From assembly GCA_037127315.1 (NCBI GenBank), contig JBBBDQ010000192.1:667001-731000 (forward strand): a DNA stretch of 64,000 nucleotides, written 5' to 3'. Position 1 is the stretch's first letter; each line of letters starts with the position of its first letter. Below, piece by piece: positions 44,871 to 56,477 of the stretch. This stretch comes from Ascarosepion bandense (taxonomy: Eukaryota > Mollusca > Cephalopoda > Sepiida > Sepiidae). The notes under the pieces were generated by a model that saw nothing but the letters and a program-made list of their open reading frames with translations, had not been told where the DNA came from and ran no database searches. Both the position numbers and the translations under genes were made by a program.

Positions 44871-46310
44871 TACTATTAATGTACTAAAAGACTCCGTTGA
44901 ATTTGGGAAGGGAAGTGATGAAGTGAGTGCAAATAATAATGACTCTATTCAACACACGTCCTTCGAATTTGGAAAACTGAGAAAAAAGAAGGAAGGAAAT
45001 TTGCAAGCCTATGTGAAATTTTTTAGAGGCCAATGAAAACCTTACCTTCACAGAAATTAAGTAGCAGGCCAAGAAAAAAAGAAAGTAGCAAGCAAATGCA
45101 AAAATCTTTTTGATATAAAATGAGAAAAATTACATTAATAAGAGTGTCTGAAGTCATGTGAAAGGTTTTGTTTCAGTTCCTCGTAGCCAGCATTGAAGTA
45201 CACACCAGTTTAAAATTACTTGCCAATTATATTATTGGTTTCTAACCAGCACATCGCACTTCAAAGAATTCTCTCTCAACAATCTGAAAAGTCTAAGTAT
45301 TTAAAACTATTTCTTTTTGTCTATTTTTGAACATATACAAACCATGTATCCATTCAGTGAGCAACAAACTCTCTTACCTTTATCTTAAACATTTTTTAAT
45401 ATTATTTTGTGTCGGATCATTTAATCTGTAGTATGAACATATCCTCTTCATGGCAGTTTGTTAAAACTATGGATTTTAAGAATTTTGATATATTTTCCTG
45501 AAATGAGCTGCTAGCACTGCTTCAAGTGTGTAAATTCATAAATAAATTCCTTATCTTGTTTTGTTAAAATTATCTGTGTTTCCTTGTCATTATCATCCTT
45601 CATTAATCTTCTTGGCATAGGTAAATCAACTGTTCCTTTTAATCCATATGCCCTACACCATTATATATCCATACTAAAAATAATCTAACTGTTGCTAAAA
45701 TGAAAAACAAAATTTAATACTTTTACAAAAAGTGTACACTTGAAAATAACATTAAACTTTACATTTATTGATTCTTCAAACATGTTTTTATTTAAAATAA
45801 ATCAGTCTATTTTTTTCTATTCACTCTGAAAGAAAATAACATGTTTTATTAAACTATGCAAACACTAATTTTTTAAAAAATATTTTTTGAGTTTTATTGA
45901 ATTATTTTTGGTAAGATTTTACTCAAATTTTCTATGTTTACACTCTGTATTGCATAATTTGTATACTGGTATAGCAAATTCTTTATATTTTTTCTGTAAA
46001 AAAATTACCCCACCCATTAAAAAGTACACATGAGATATTAAAAAAGGGTGGGGTGAACAAACCATCCTAAAAATATTTCCACAAATTTTTCTAATAAAAT
46101 AACCTATTCATTAATGCATAAGTACTAAAAATTATGTTTCAGTCAGATGATTCCCTGTTTTGGGGCAAATATTTTAAAATGGGGTAGATTTTTATAATTT
46201 TACAGATAGTATCTACATTATGTCTACCCATATTTGTACTGCTTCAGGTGGCTGAGTGTTTTTTCTTTTTTTTTTTTTTCAGAAATACCATCTCACCATA
46301 TTAGAATTCA
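44871..46310. other. Intergenic, nothing recognised
   Basis: AT-rich sequence following Ty3 element B; its 3' LTR may lie here but could not be recognised without its partner. Confidence 0.35.
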
Positions 46311-46314
46311 AAGT

Positions 46315-46475
46315 TGTCTTTCTCCTAGACTGGTTGCCAATCATGTCTAGAGTTTCCAGCCTGCCTGGCTATTTGACCAATAGCTGGAGGAAAAAGAATG
46401 GATGCTTACTTTTTCCAAGAGTATTTGTGTAAAAGTGAATGCAACAAACTGAAGTGGATTTCAAAGTTGGCTCAT
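46315..46475 (-). mobile_element. SINE family A, reverse copy
   Basis: The reverse complement matches the body of the SINE at 25,620-25,760: AAGTGAATGCAA, GAGTATTTGTG, GAATGGATG and the GCTGGAGG block occur in the inverted order. It is diverged. Confidence 0.55.
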
Positions 46476-46599
46476 TGATTTCTCTCTGATCTATTAACAA
46501 TTTACACTATTCACGCATTTTTGTTCCTGTGGCTGGGTTATTTTATTTCTAAAAATAGAAAGATAATCAAAATTGCCAGGCCACAATGCCATATTGCAA

Positions 46600-46750
46600 C
46601 CAACCAATCAGAAAGCTTTCACAACTAGGATGTAAGAAAAGAAATAAACCATTAATAACAAGAAGACCTGAATTTCACCATCTATAAAAATAGGTAGTTT
46701 GGTTAACCAATCAAAGCTTTCACAATCAGAATATGAGGTAGTGAGAAGCA
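46600..46750 (+). repeat. Duplicated CCAAT-containing segment, 103-bp spacing
   Basis: AACCAATCA followed by AAGCTTTCACAA occurs at 46,602 and again at 46,705. A TATA-like TCTATAAAAATAGG (46,680) lies between. This may be the promoter part of a decayed LTR; the rest was not delimited. Confidence 0.4.
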
Positions 46751-47261
46751 GAGTACTCTTATTGAAGCAGATCTATAGATGTGTATATAATCAGATGGAA
46801 AATCAACTAAATCAGATTCAATATGTTAAGTTTTGTCCATTCTCTGATGATGAGTCCATCATAACATGCCCAGTAACAAAATACATTTAGCTGGTGGCTA
46901 AAGACATCTTCACTGTCCTGCTAAATTTGAAGGCATGTACTTTCCTTCGACCACACTGTTAAAGAGGCAGCTACTATGTATTTTTGGATATTAAACAAAC
47001 ATACAATTTCTTCTTTCCGAACATTCTCTCTATCTCTCTTTTACGTGCCAGGACTTTTACACTTGAACTTTGCAAAACTTCAACTTTCACCTTATCCTTC
47101 TGTATTATTATATTGTATTACATAAAGATTTATTTTTATTTATCAACACTCTGTACCTTTTCTTTTAATCATTACACCTGAATCAATTATAATGATATAT
47201 GGTAGAAACACATGTTGTCATAAGATAAACAATTCATCCATAACTGATAACCTTTTAACCA

Positions 47262-47553
47262 CCATATACTGAAATATCATCAACCACACATTACAGTATG
47301 AAGTACACCATAATCAACTACACAACAATATGAACTAGGTATTATCATCAAGTACACATTAGTGCAGCAATTAGGATTTATTCTCAGCTATACATTACAG
47401 CATGAACTAAATATGAACCAAACATCTACTGTAATGCCATCAATATCACTGCATGTACAACACTATCATTAACCACTCATTACAGCATGAACTACACTAC
47501 CATTAATCACATATTAAAATACAAATTACACTATAATTAACCACATAAAACAA
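47262..47553 (+). repeat. ~35-bp minisatellite, block 1
   Basis: Diverged units of about 33-36 bp share the pattern ACCACACATTACAGCATGAA followed by CTA and ATTATCATCA. Successive units can be followed through the block with drift. The same unit builds a second block at 50,604-50,788. Confidence 0.7.
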
Positions 47554-47999
47554 ATCAAACATTAATTTGAAACTTGAGATGTATTTAAGTTAGCTGAAAT
47601 ATTTCCCTATAGCACCATTGAAAAAAAGTTAGGTTGGTCATCCATGGGAAAAATTCAAATTTAAATACTGGAATGAATCATTTATAAATCCCCTGTAAGT
47701 TACTGTACCTTATGTCAGCCTTTTCCTAGTAAATATTTAAATGACTTATTTTTTGAATCTTAATTTTTCTTGTTTTCTTTTCCTTCTTTGTCTGTTAATT
47801 ATTTCTGATGTTTTCACTTATACTTCTTCATATGTTTTGTTATCTCCATTGTTATTAATCATCAAAATTCTTACTTCAACTCCCCCACTTAATTTTAGAT
47901 ATGCTTTGCTTATCAAAGCTGAGATTTAAGTTTAACCATCTTGATTTTTTAGTTGACAGTAGACATCAAAACTTATACAAAGTCATAACTTAATATGAA
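47554..47999. other. Intergenic, nothing recognised
   Basis: AT- and T-rich sequence between the minisatellite block and the LINE. No motif was assigned. Confidence 0.4.
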
Positions 48000-50445
48000 T
48001 TCCTTCCTATTTTATGTGTTTTTTTTTTTTTCATACTAACTCAAATGGGAGCAGTGGATGTATCCCCCTTCTCCCAGTTGGTCTTTTAGTCCTCAAACAA
48101 TCTTTTCTTGAGATCCTTGATCTTTGGCGGGTACAATGTTTCAGATCCAACATGGAGTTGTGTTGCCTGACTTCTAGGTGGATGAGACACATGCACTCAG
48201 AGTATCACACCTGAATCTTTCTTGGGTGATTTGTTCCCTCATTATGGGTGCTGGAGGTAAACATTTTCTGGATTTGGCATTAGCGACCTGATAGTCAGGG
48301 ATCCGAACCTTCAAGTAACTCTAAAGGAGGCTATCCTATCAGCAGGTGTATATCAGCTCTGTTGTACTGCCATTTTGTGACTGGTTTGTAGACCCTGTAG
48401 TAGTCTCCAGTGGGACCTCTAGATGCCATGATGAAGAGTACTGTTACGGCAATATCTCCAGGTTATTTATCTGTGCATCGCCAATGGGTGTCTGTGTCAA
48501 TGCCTTCTAGTAATCCACCAAAACAAACAAACAAAAACAATCAAATTGAAAACAAACAAAACTATCAAACTCAACCTCAAAAAAAAGCAGACCTCAGGTA
48601 TACCATCTCCTACACTAGTGTAAATAGTCTATGTTCCAACTTTCCAGAAGTGGAACTCCATTTTCTTCAGTCTAAACTGACCTCCTATTCTTATCTGAAA
48701 CAGGTATCAATGCCTCAATCCCATTGTAGGTGCTCACAATCCCAGGCTACTCATGCATTATAACAAAATAAAACCATCTAAATTGTCATGGGCTCAGTTC
48801 CTACATCAAGGACAAGTTTCCCTGCAACAGGGGCACAGAAACAAGGACTTTAATCTCCTATATATGTGTTTCTGCTTGACACTTATCCATAGTACTACAT
48901 TTGTCTTTGCTCTGTATTGTCCTCAGTATGAAAGGTCAGTAATCTTCAATTGAATATCAGAGATGATTGACAGTATCCACACTGAATTTCCTTTGGTCAA
49001 CTTTCATGTAAGTGGTGACTTTAATGTTCACTACAAAGAGTCGTTAGTTCACTCTAGCAAAACAAGAAAAACAGATATTGCAAAAAACTTTTCCATTGCT
49101 TATAATGTGATTCAGATCATTGAAAACCAACCTGAGTTCCGGAGGTGACAAGACTGCAGGCAAGCCTCCTTGACCTTTTTCTAACCTCCTGTCCTGACAA
49201 ATGCAAAGCAAAAGTTTTACCCACTATAGGCCCATCTGATCATTCAGTGTCCTGTTTGACCCCAAAGCAATTAGAGCTTCCCAGACACCATTTTCTAGAG
49301 ATAGTTCAAAAGCATCTTCAAGGTGTTGTTTCAGAAGAATTATTTTCTACACTTCAATCTCTCCCTCACAGATTGAATATGACAAGTCTCTCACTGTTCT
49401 ATCGCTACTGCCATGGAAAGTGCTTAGACAAACTGCATTAACTGACTTTGCCAGATCTGACCTTCACAGCTAGGGCCCACCATGCCACTTACATAGTAGC
49501 AAACCACCCGCACTCCCTCTGTATTCCATTGGTGAGAACTAAATTCCACACAAACAGTTTCCTCCAGTGAAGCACAGCCCTATGGAACAAACTCCCAAGA
49601 GGATTCCTGATCACTGCAATCTTGACTTGTTCAAGTCAGTGTACCACCCCAACGGTCGTCCTAGGAATTTCTCCGGCGGCCGTTCTCCACGCTGTGATGT
49701 TGCCGGATTTTTGTAGAAACCGTCGGACGAACAGCTGGGGGTACAAGATTGACTGTAAGGAACGAACTTCCAAAATTTGGATGAGTTGAAAAGGAAGCTT
49801 TATTCGTTTAGAGTTAGCCTTGTCTGTTGGGGCAGGCGAATGTGACATACAGCTCTAACTCTAATTAATGGAGATCAACAAACCCAAACTGAATGAAACA
49901 AGACGAACGGAGAGCCTTCCTTCAAGTTCGCACCCGGCTGACTCCTTCCACCTAACTCTCGTCTTAACTTAACTGGCTCTATTTATTTAATATGAATCCG
50001 GAAATGCGGAAATCCGGAAATGCTTTAGACCACCGGTGACAAACACCGGCGACTGTAAGTCTGAAATTTCAGTTATCTTTTTTTTTATCTTAATAATGCT
50101 TCCGCTGGAAAAGGCTTAATGTGTGGTCAAGATACAATAAAGGACAGCCTTTGACCGGTCATCGCAAACCTACCCGCTGACCTTTATCACTGAGTCAAAT
50201 ATTTACCGGGTCATCGAAAACCTACCCGCTGACCTCTATCGCTGAGTCAAATATTTATCGGAGGACAATTTTCCTCATAAAAGAAAAAGCGTTTATTTAT
50301 TTTTTTCCTCTTCTTTTTCACTTTTGTTAAATATGTTTTTAAACTATTTTCTATTCTAATCTATTTTCTATTTTAATCTATTATAATAAAATACATATAT
50401 GTCCAGTTATCGTGTCACATCAGTCTATCTTTCTCTCTTAAGAGA
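48000..50445 (+). mobile_element. LINE copy with endonuclease piece, cut by a solo LTR
   Basis: The plus strand encodes an endonuclease segment (VNFHVSGDFNVHYKESLVHS, then ASLLDLFLTSCPD and GPSDHSVSC, 48,963-49,240). After a large internal deletion the RT tail follows (MTSLSLFYRYCHGKCLDKL, ALWNKLPRG, 49,380-49,600). The coding tail continues after the solo LTR at 49,640-50,419 and reaches a stop near 50,440. The far 5' part is uncertain and may begin anywhere from 48,000 to 48,700. Confidence 0.7.
49640..50419 (-). mobile_element. Solo LTR, family 1, inverted copy with 4-bp target duplication
   Basis: It starts TGTACCACCCC and ends AGTTATCGTGTCACA, the reverse complement of the LTR at 28,865-29,713. 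TCAG stands directly before (49636-49639) and directly after it (50420-50423). The polyadenylation hexamer reads on the minus strand at 49799-49804. The 780-bp length differs from the other copy by indels, and identity over alignable parts looks like about 75-80% by eye. Confidence 0.88.
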
Positions 50446-50446
50446 A

Positions 50447-50570
50447 AACTGTGTTCAAAGTGGGTGCCACGTTTACTCACAGTCGATCAAAAACAACAAC
50501 ACGTTGACGATTCAGAGTGTTTTGGCAACTCTTTCAATGCAACAAGAAGGATGTTTTGCTTTTATCTTTC
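50447..50570 (+). mobile_element. Mariner fragment, same family as 1,723 copy
   Basis: AAACTGTGTTCAAAGTGGGT and TTACTCACAGTCGATCAAAA encode the KLCSKWVP-LLTVDQK segment found in the mariner at 2,400-2,470, here on the plus strand. Only this short internal piece is present. Confidence 0.65.
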
Positions 50571-50603
50571 CCTCTTAAAAAAAAACACTCTATAAGATTT
50601 AGG

Positions 50604-50788
50604 CATTATCATCAATCACATTACAGCATGAACTAGACATTATCAACAACCATATATTATAACATAAACTAGGTATTATAATGAACCACACATGACAGAA
50701 TGAACAAGACTTCTCACCAAATATACATTACTAAATATTTTGCACTATGATAAACCACATTATAACATGAACTAAACATTATCATCAG
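50604..50788 (+). repeat. ~35-bp minisatellite, block 2
   Basis: The same unit as at 47,262-47,553 recurs: ATTATCATCAATCACATTAC, AGCATGAACTAGACATTATC and drifting copies. Four to five units are recognisable. Confidence 0.7.
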
Positions 50789-51273
50789 ATATTCAATGCC
50801 TGTTATATGCTATACTGAGTGGTTGAATATATTGTCAGATTGAATTAGTGACATCAAAAACCCAAGTATGGTGCTTTGTCCAGTGTTATAATGTTAATGT
50901 GTAATCTAGTGGGGCTTCTGTCCTTATATTCCAAGGAAATTAAATAACATTGGACAAACTTTCTGCATTGAATATGGTTGTGATTTCAGCCATTGTCGCT
51001 TGTCTGTTACCGCAGACAATTCTAGTCATATACATTAAAAACCTATGGTTGACGACTATGCTATCCACAATGGGCAGTAATGCCTTCCATCAGAGATTGC
51101 TTTTACTCACATAAAATCATAGTTTGACATTGAGGAGGTAAAATGTCATTACAATTTCAGAAATGAAACCTCCCACTCATCTGGCATCTACTGTTATTTG
51201 AATTCATTCACATCACCTTGCCATGTGCAGCTATCCAGTGTTTGCACAAACTCACCAGATATTGGAGCACAAT
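50789..51273. other. Intergenic, nothing recognised
   Basis: AT-rich sequence between the minisatellite and the mariner element. Confidence 0.4.
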
Positions 51274-51275
51274 TA

Positions 51276-52486
51276 ACATATCACTCAATAAATTCTGGGC
51301 CTAATTAATAAAACAACAACTTTTAAGCAAAATACAGCATTGTTCGTCAACATAGTCTCCTTCTAGGGTGATACACTGATTTCAACACTTCTCTAAGAAT
51401 TCGATGCTGTTTTTGTAGAACAATTTGTCTTTGGCCTCAAAATGCACCTCAATTTCCAATATCACTTGTTCATTGGAACCAAATCTCTTTCCCTGAAGCA
51501 TTCTTTTAAGGTCTGCAAACAGCTAGTAGTTGCTGAAGACAAGATTTGGAGAATAGGGTGGATGCAGAAGCAATCTGAAGTGCAATTCATGTAGTCTTGC
51601 CATCATTGCGATCGACTTGTGACACTGTGAAGGTGGTATGCTGATCACTTTTTCTTCTTCATTTGTAGCTGTTTTTTGGCGATTTCTTTTTTCAAATGTA
51701 TCAATAATGCTATATAATATTTGCTATTGATGGTTCTTTCTTTCTCAAGGTAAGTGATGAACAAAATATCTTGCACATCCCAAAATACAGAGACCAAAAC
51801 CTTTCACCTGCTGCTGTCCATTCAGTTAACTGCCGATTTAACTCCAGAGTGAAATGGTGGGTCCAAGCTTCATTCATTGTCACATATTTATGCAAAAACT
51901 CTTTCTTGTTGCGTTGAAACATTTGCAAACAACGCTCTGAATCATCAATGTGTTGTTGTTTTTGATTGACTGTGAGCAAACACAGTACCCACTGTGAACA
52001 CAGCTTTCTCATTGACAAATGTTCATGTAAAATGCTGATATGTTCAACTTCTCTGCTATCTCATGCAACTTCAATTTACAATCAGCCAAAACAAGTTTGT
52101 GGATTTTTTTTTGTGTTTTCCAGGACAACTGCCAATTTTGGGTGACCTGAGCATTCAGCATCATTTGTGTATGTTTGACCACGTTTAAAATCAGCATACC
52201 ACCTTTTAACTATTGTTTGTAACGAAGCAGAGTCCAAATAACACTTTGTTTGAAGAGTATTTTTTCCCATCAGAAAGCAATGCTTTATCAACACACGAAA
52301 TTCAGATTTTTCCATTGTTTTGAAAATTTACAACAGTAACTTCACTTAAATAACTAATTTGTAAACTAATAATCCAATTGGATCCAAATTTTGTCATGTG
52401 CCATTTGAAGGTTAGTACTTCATTAAAATCATATGGATTTTTTATTAGTGGCACCATCTATATGTCAGGCCCCTTGAGTGATGTGT
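51276..52486 (-). mobile_element. Mariner transposon, copy with both terminal repeats
   Basis: The left end ACATATCACTCAA and the right end TTGAGTGATGTGT are inverted repeats, each flanked by TA (51274-51275 and 52487-52488). Length is 1,211 bp. The minus strand holds a broken transposase: MEKSEFRVLIKHCFLMGKN, KLKLHEIAEKLN, SQWVLCLLTVNQKQQH, VTMNEAWTHHF (the first catalytic D is N here) and a decayed C-terminal part near 51,350-51,600. It is the best-bounded member of the family and is clearly inactive. Confidence 0.9.
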
Positions 52487-52488
52487 TA

Positions 52489-53327
52489 GTATAGATTTTG
52501 GCATTTCATATATCAAGATAATATTACACTACCTACCATTACCTTAAGATGCTGCTATCTCATGACTTTCGGCATATAAGTTGTGAAATTAATTTATACA
52601 ATTTGTCTAAAATTCTAAAAGAAACAATTTCTTTTATCTTGCCAATTAAAAGTCATGCTATTAATTTTTACTGCTAGGTTCACATGCTAAGTATTGAAAC
52701 AATTACCAAAATACTTCTCATCCTTTTATTCAAAATGGTTTTTAAGAAACCACTTTCACTGATCGTGTAAAATTATATTTAATGGCATTATATTTCAATG
52801 TTTGCAGTGTACATAAAAATATTAAAGAGTATATTAAAATGCAGTATGTGCATTTTAAATACTCAGCTTATTGCTGTCAAAGAGAATTTTGCTAAATTCT
52901 TGATTTGTATTTTTATATTTTTCTTTTATATAATACTCTTGCTTGAAAAACTTGCTTGTGCTGAAAATATTACATACTTTGTTAATCCACCTTTCCACCT
53001 ACTTCTCAAACTCCAGTTCCTTTCTCTGCATGGAATGAAACTTTTTTTACATAAGGTTTATATTATTCAGTGCCATTGCAAAGTCCATTTCTTGCCATCA
53101 ATTCCGGCTACAAAATTTATGTTTGATCTAACAAGAACCCACCTAAAAGTTGGATCATGTTTAAAATTTACAGTGGATCTTATGCATATCAATCATGTTT
53201 TTCATTAATATATTTTCTTGTCAGTTATGTGCCCTGATAATTGATTTTACTGTTTATATACAAACATTTCATGACAGTTTTCTGTGATAAATTCAAATTT
53301 ACATTCACAGTTATTTTGCATCTCTTA
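52489..53327. other. Intergenic; one long unassigned frame
   Basis: A 136-codon open frame at 52798-53208 (plus) is hydrophobic and low in complexity, with no recognisable domain. In AT-rich DNA it is probably chance. Nothing else is seen. Confidence 0.35.
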
Positions 53328-53530
53328 ATCCGGTTGTGTTGGCAGAGTAATAGATAGTGACTTAGGAATGAGAAATCAGAAACCTGAGTTCAAATTCCAG
53401 TCAAGTTTGTTACATTCACTTACGTGCAAATACCCTTGAGAAAGATATGAATCCATCTCTTCTACCCTAGCCATGGGTTAAATAGCAAGCAGACTGAGCT
53501 CTCTTGCTGTGGTTAGTAATCAGTCTAAAA
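53328..53530 (+). mobile_element. SINE family A copy with head
   Basis: The head TTGGCAGAGTAATAG with B box GAGTTCAAATTCC is followed by TACATTCACTTACGTGCAAA, TCCATCTCTTCTACCCTAG and ATGGGTTAAATAGCAAGC, matching the SINE at 25,575-25,740. The 3' part differs. Confidence 0.65.
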
Positions 53531-55690
53531 GAAAAACAATTCTGAATTCAAAACCCTGTATGGTTTGATCCTGTAATAGAAATTTTTATTTTTTTAGATT
53601 ATTAGATCTTTATCTTAAGTGCTTCATCAAAAACAACATATTGAACAAGAGTTGTGAAAGGATTATTGAGATAACAGTTAAGAATACGGAATAATTAAAA
53701 AAAAGATGTCTGCCAAAGAAGAGCAGTACAGATTGCTTGTGACTAGAACAAATGCATATGAGAGAAATACAGCAACAACAATACATCAAAAACTTAAATT
53801 ATTGAAGAAAAGTGCAATTTTCTTCAAATGTGAGCAGATTTTTGTTTGGGTGTTCACTATTTGCATATAGCTGGGGATCCTAACTAGTGCTATCACTGCT
53901 TGTCATGGCAAACCTGGGAACAACAGCAATTAAGAAGTGGTTTTATAGCGGGTATCTCCTATTCCTTTTCTAGTTGTAGTAGGATTCTGTAGCAGGTTAA
54001 CGGAATTTGGCCTTGTGGGAAGATAGCCCACTATAATTCATAAAATGATTATAGATTCAAGAAAGGCAATTTTGAGTGTAAGATAACATTTATATATATA
54101 TATACATAGCAATTATGTTTTACAATTAAAACAATACTTAAAGGTCCGATGGAAGTTAGAGAGAGTTCATGGCAGATAATAATGAGCTGAAAGAGATAAA
54201 AGAATGTTCATTGAAGATATAATGCTGAAAGGTAAAAGGCTTGGTAGTATGATTAATGTTCATTTTCAAGTTGCCGTTTCTAAGGTCAGTAGGTCAGCAA
54301 GTTGGTTTGTGGAATGTCTTAGAAAAGGTCAGTTAGTACTTTGAGAACGGGAGAAAGAGGCAAACATAGTAGCTGCTTGACATAGATCAAGGGGATTAGT
54401 TACACTCTTCCCTGGTTTGTGCCTGTCTGTCTGGGTGCCTTTTGTAGCTTTTTATATTTTTCTTCTGGATCAAAACGTAGGTCGTTTCGAATTTCATCCT
54501 TGTATTTGGTTTCAGGTTTCCCATTGGCTGGTAAATAGAATTGGTAATTTGATCTTTGATTAATTTTTATTTTTCAACCGGAACATCTGTGCGAACGATT
54601 TTTATTCATTTGCTTTTTAGTTATGAGAGAGCACACATCTGGTTCATTGCTTTTGTTCGGTTGGTATCACCACAGTTTCATGTTACTGAAAACCTCCAAT
54701 CTCCTGATTGGAGGCCTTGCTGCTAGATGTAACTTATTCTCATATCCAGGACACTATTAGAAATGGTATCTGTTGCCTACTGTCTTTTGAGACAAACAGT
54801 GAAGTCTTACTGAGTTATATGATACAAGTTATAAGTTTCACTAGAAAATTTTCCTCCAGCAAATCATGGTGTTAAAATATTGTAATTTTAAATTATGAGT
54901 GATTTTTTATTTAATTATTTAATCTGTTAGCTACCATTCCAGATATAGTTGTAGATCCTAGACCTTTTATAAAAGTTAATCAAAATTAAATTTCCTTTAC
55001 ATTGATACATAAAATTACCACCCTTGGAAAATATGTTTTCAACCAGCTGTTGAGGCTTCAAGATGAAGTTGAGGAACATATATTGATATAAGTTGCTCCA
55101 AGACTCTAATACCAAATTTTTCATTGAAAGCTTGTTGATGCTTCATTAAACAATAGATGTGCACTAGAAATGTAAAAAAAAAAGTTTAAATCATGAAAGA
55201 AACTGTCATATGAGAAGTTCATTTCCTCCAGATCCTTTTTAAATGCTGTATGCAAAGGATGCAAAAAACATATCTTGAAATCAAATGTTCATTTTCAACG
55301 ATCCCAATCTGTTAAACTATCCATCAACTTTGTTTGAAAACAAGCATCCCCAAATTGTTGTGGGTGGTATATTGATCCACAAACAGATATGGAATGACAG
55401 AAGGCAACACAAGCAAATATATTGCCATAGTTATTGCCATTAAAGAAAAATATATTGATATAATTGTCACGGCCACAAACAGCCACTTCTAAAAGGAAAT
55501 GACTTTTACAACAGCAGCAACTATGAGCCATCTCCTGACCTTAAACTGACCATCACAAAATTTGGCAGACTTTTAAGACCTGCCATAAAGAAAATTCAAC
55601 TTCACATGCGACACAAAACAAATTAGTAAATACGCCCTAGCCTAAAACTGTCAAAATACACATGGAATTAGGCTGTGTTCCTCAAAACAC
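53531..55690. other. Repeat-like region, unclassified
   Basis: No family could be named. A 9-bp perfect hairpin (CCTCCAATC/GATTGGAGG, 4-base loop) lies at 54693-54714. A short open stretch on the minus strand near 54,400-54,540 encodes a charged peptide (KYKDEIRNDL, DPEEKYKKLQK) of unknown origin. A minus-strand frame of 78 codons at 55295-55531 shows no motif. Confidence 0.3.
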
Positions 55691-55697
55691 CAAACGA

Positions 55698-56477
55698 TGT
55701 GGGGAGCAATTATTATTTAGCGCTTTTCTACTCCTACCAATCTAGGAGTAGTGACTGAACACCTTTCGCTTATCACCAACCTCGTTTTGCCCAAAAATTT
55801 CGTTGTCCTAGCATAACACCTCACGCTTTTAGCCCTGTTCCTGCCTCCCAGCAGTCACATCTGTCATCAAAGTCACAATACCCGCTTCTGGCATTGATCC
55901 TGCTTCATGGCAGTTGATCAGCCATCGAAGTCACCACACTAGCTCCTGGTCCTGATTCTGCTTTGGCAGTCGAATCGGCCACTCGGTCTCGCTCCGCGAC
56001 GACTGTACTTCAACTCGGCCCTGTTTAGGGATTCTGCCACCGTAACGTAACCCCTCGGTATGGTCTCTCATCCGCGACAACCTTAACTCGACTCAGCCCT
56101 GTTCAGGGATTCCGCCGCCGTAACATAACCTCTCAGTACGGTCTCGCTTTCTGCGCAGACCTTAACTCAACTCGGCCCTATTTAGGGACTCCACCTCTCG
56201 TCAAGTATCTTCCACTGGCATAAGCTCGCTTCCACGCTCGCCACTTCAACCTAGACCCGAAGACGGAACATCCCAAATCAGCTAGGCGACTCATACAGCA
56301 TCTCCAGCCAACCAGCTACTGCTGCAAATGCCCCATCTTGACCCAGCACTGGATGAGGTCTCAACGCTTGCTGCACCAACTCCATAGAGGCTACTATCCT
56401 TTGGACCTGGAGCGAACCCAAACTACATCCTGTACCAAGTTCGCAAGGTTGACTTCCTCCAACGACCCCGCAACACA
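55698..56477. mobile_element. GC-rich LTR-like block with internal tandem repeats
   Basis: The 780-bp block starts TGTGGGGAGC and ends CCCCGCAACACA, so it has TG...CA ends with related inverted tips. The flanking four bases are ACGA and ATGA, a possible diverged duplication. Inside, a ~78-bp unit with CTCGGCCCTGTTTAGGGA repeats three times (56,014, 56,092, 56,171), and a ~60-bp unit with CAGTC and CATCGAAGTCAC repeats before it. The composition contrasts sharply with the AT-rich surroundings. A solo LTR is the best guess. Confidence 0.45.

Noticed and set aside
52798..53208. 136-codon open frame on the plus strand
   Set aside because: Hydrophobic, low complexity, no motif and no splice context; long chance frames are expected in AT-rich DNA.
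54400..54540. Short charged open stretch on the minus strand (KYKDEIRNDL, DPEEKYKKLQK)
   Set aside because: Looks protein-like but is only about 45 codons, lacks splice signals and matches no family I can name.
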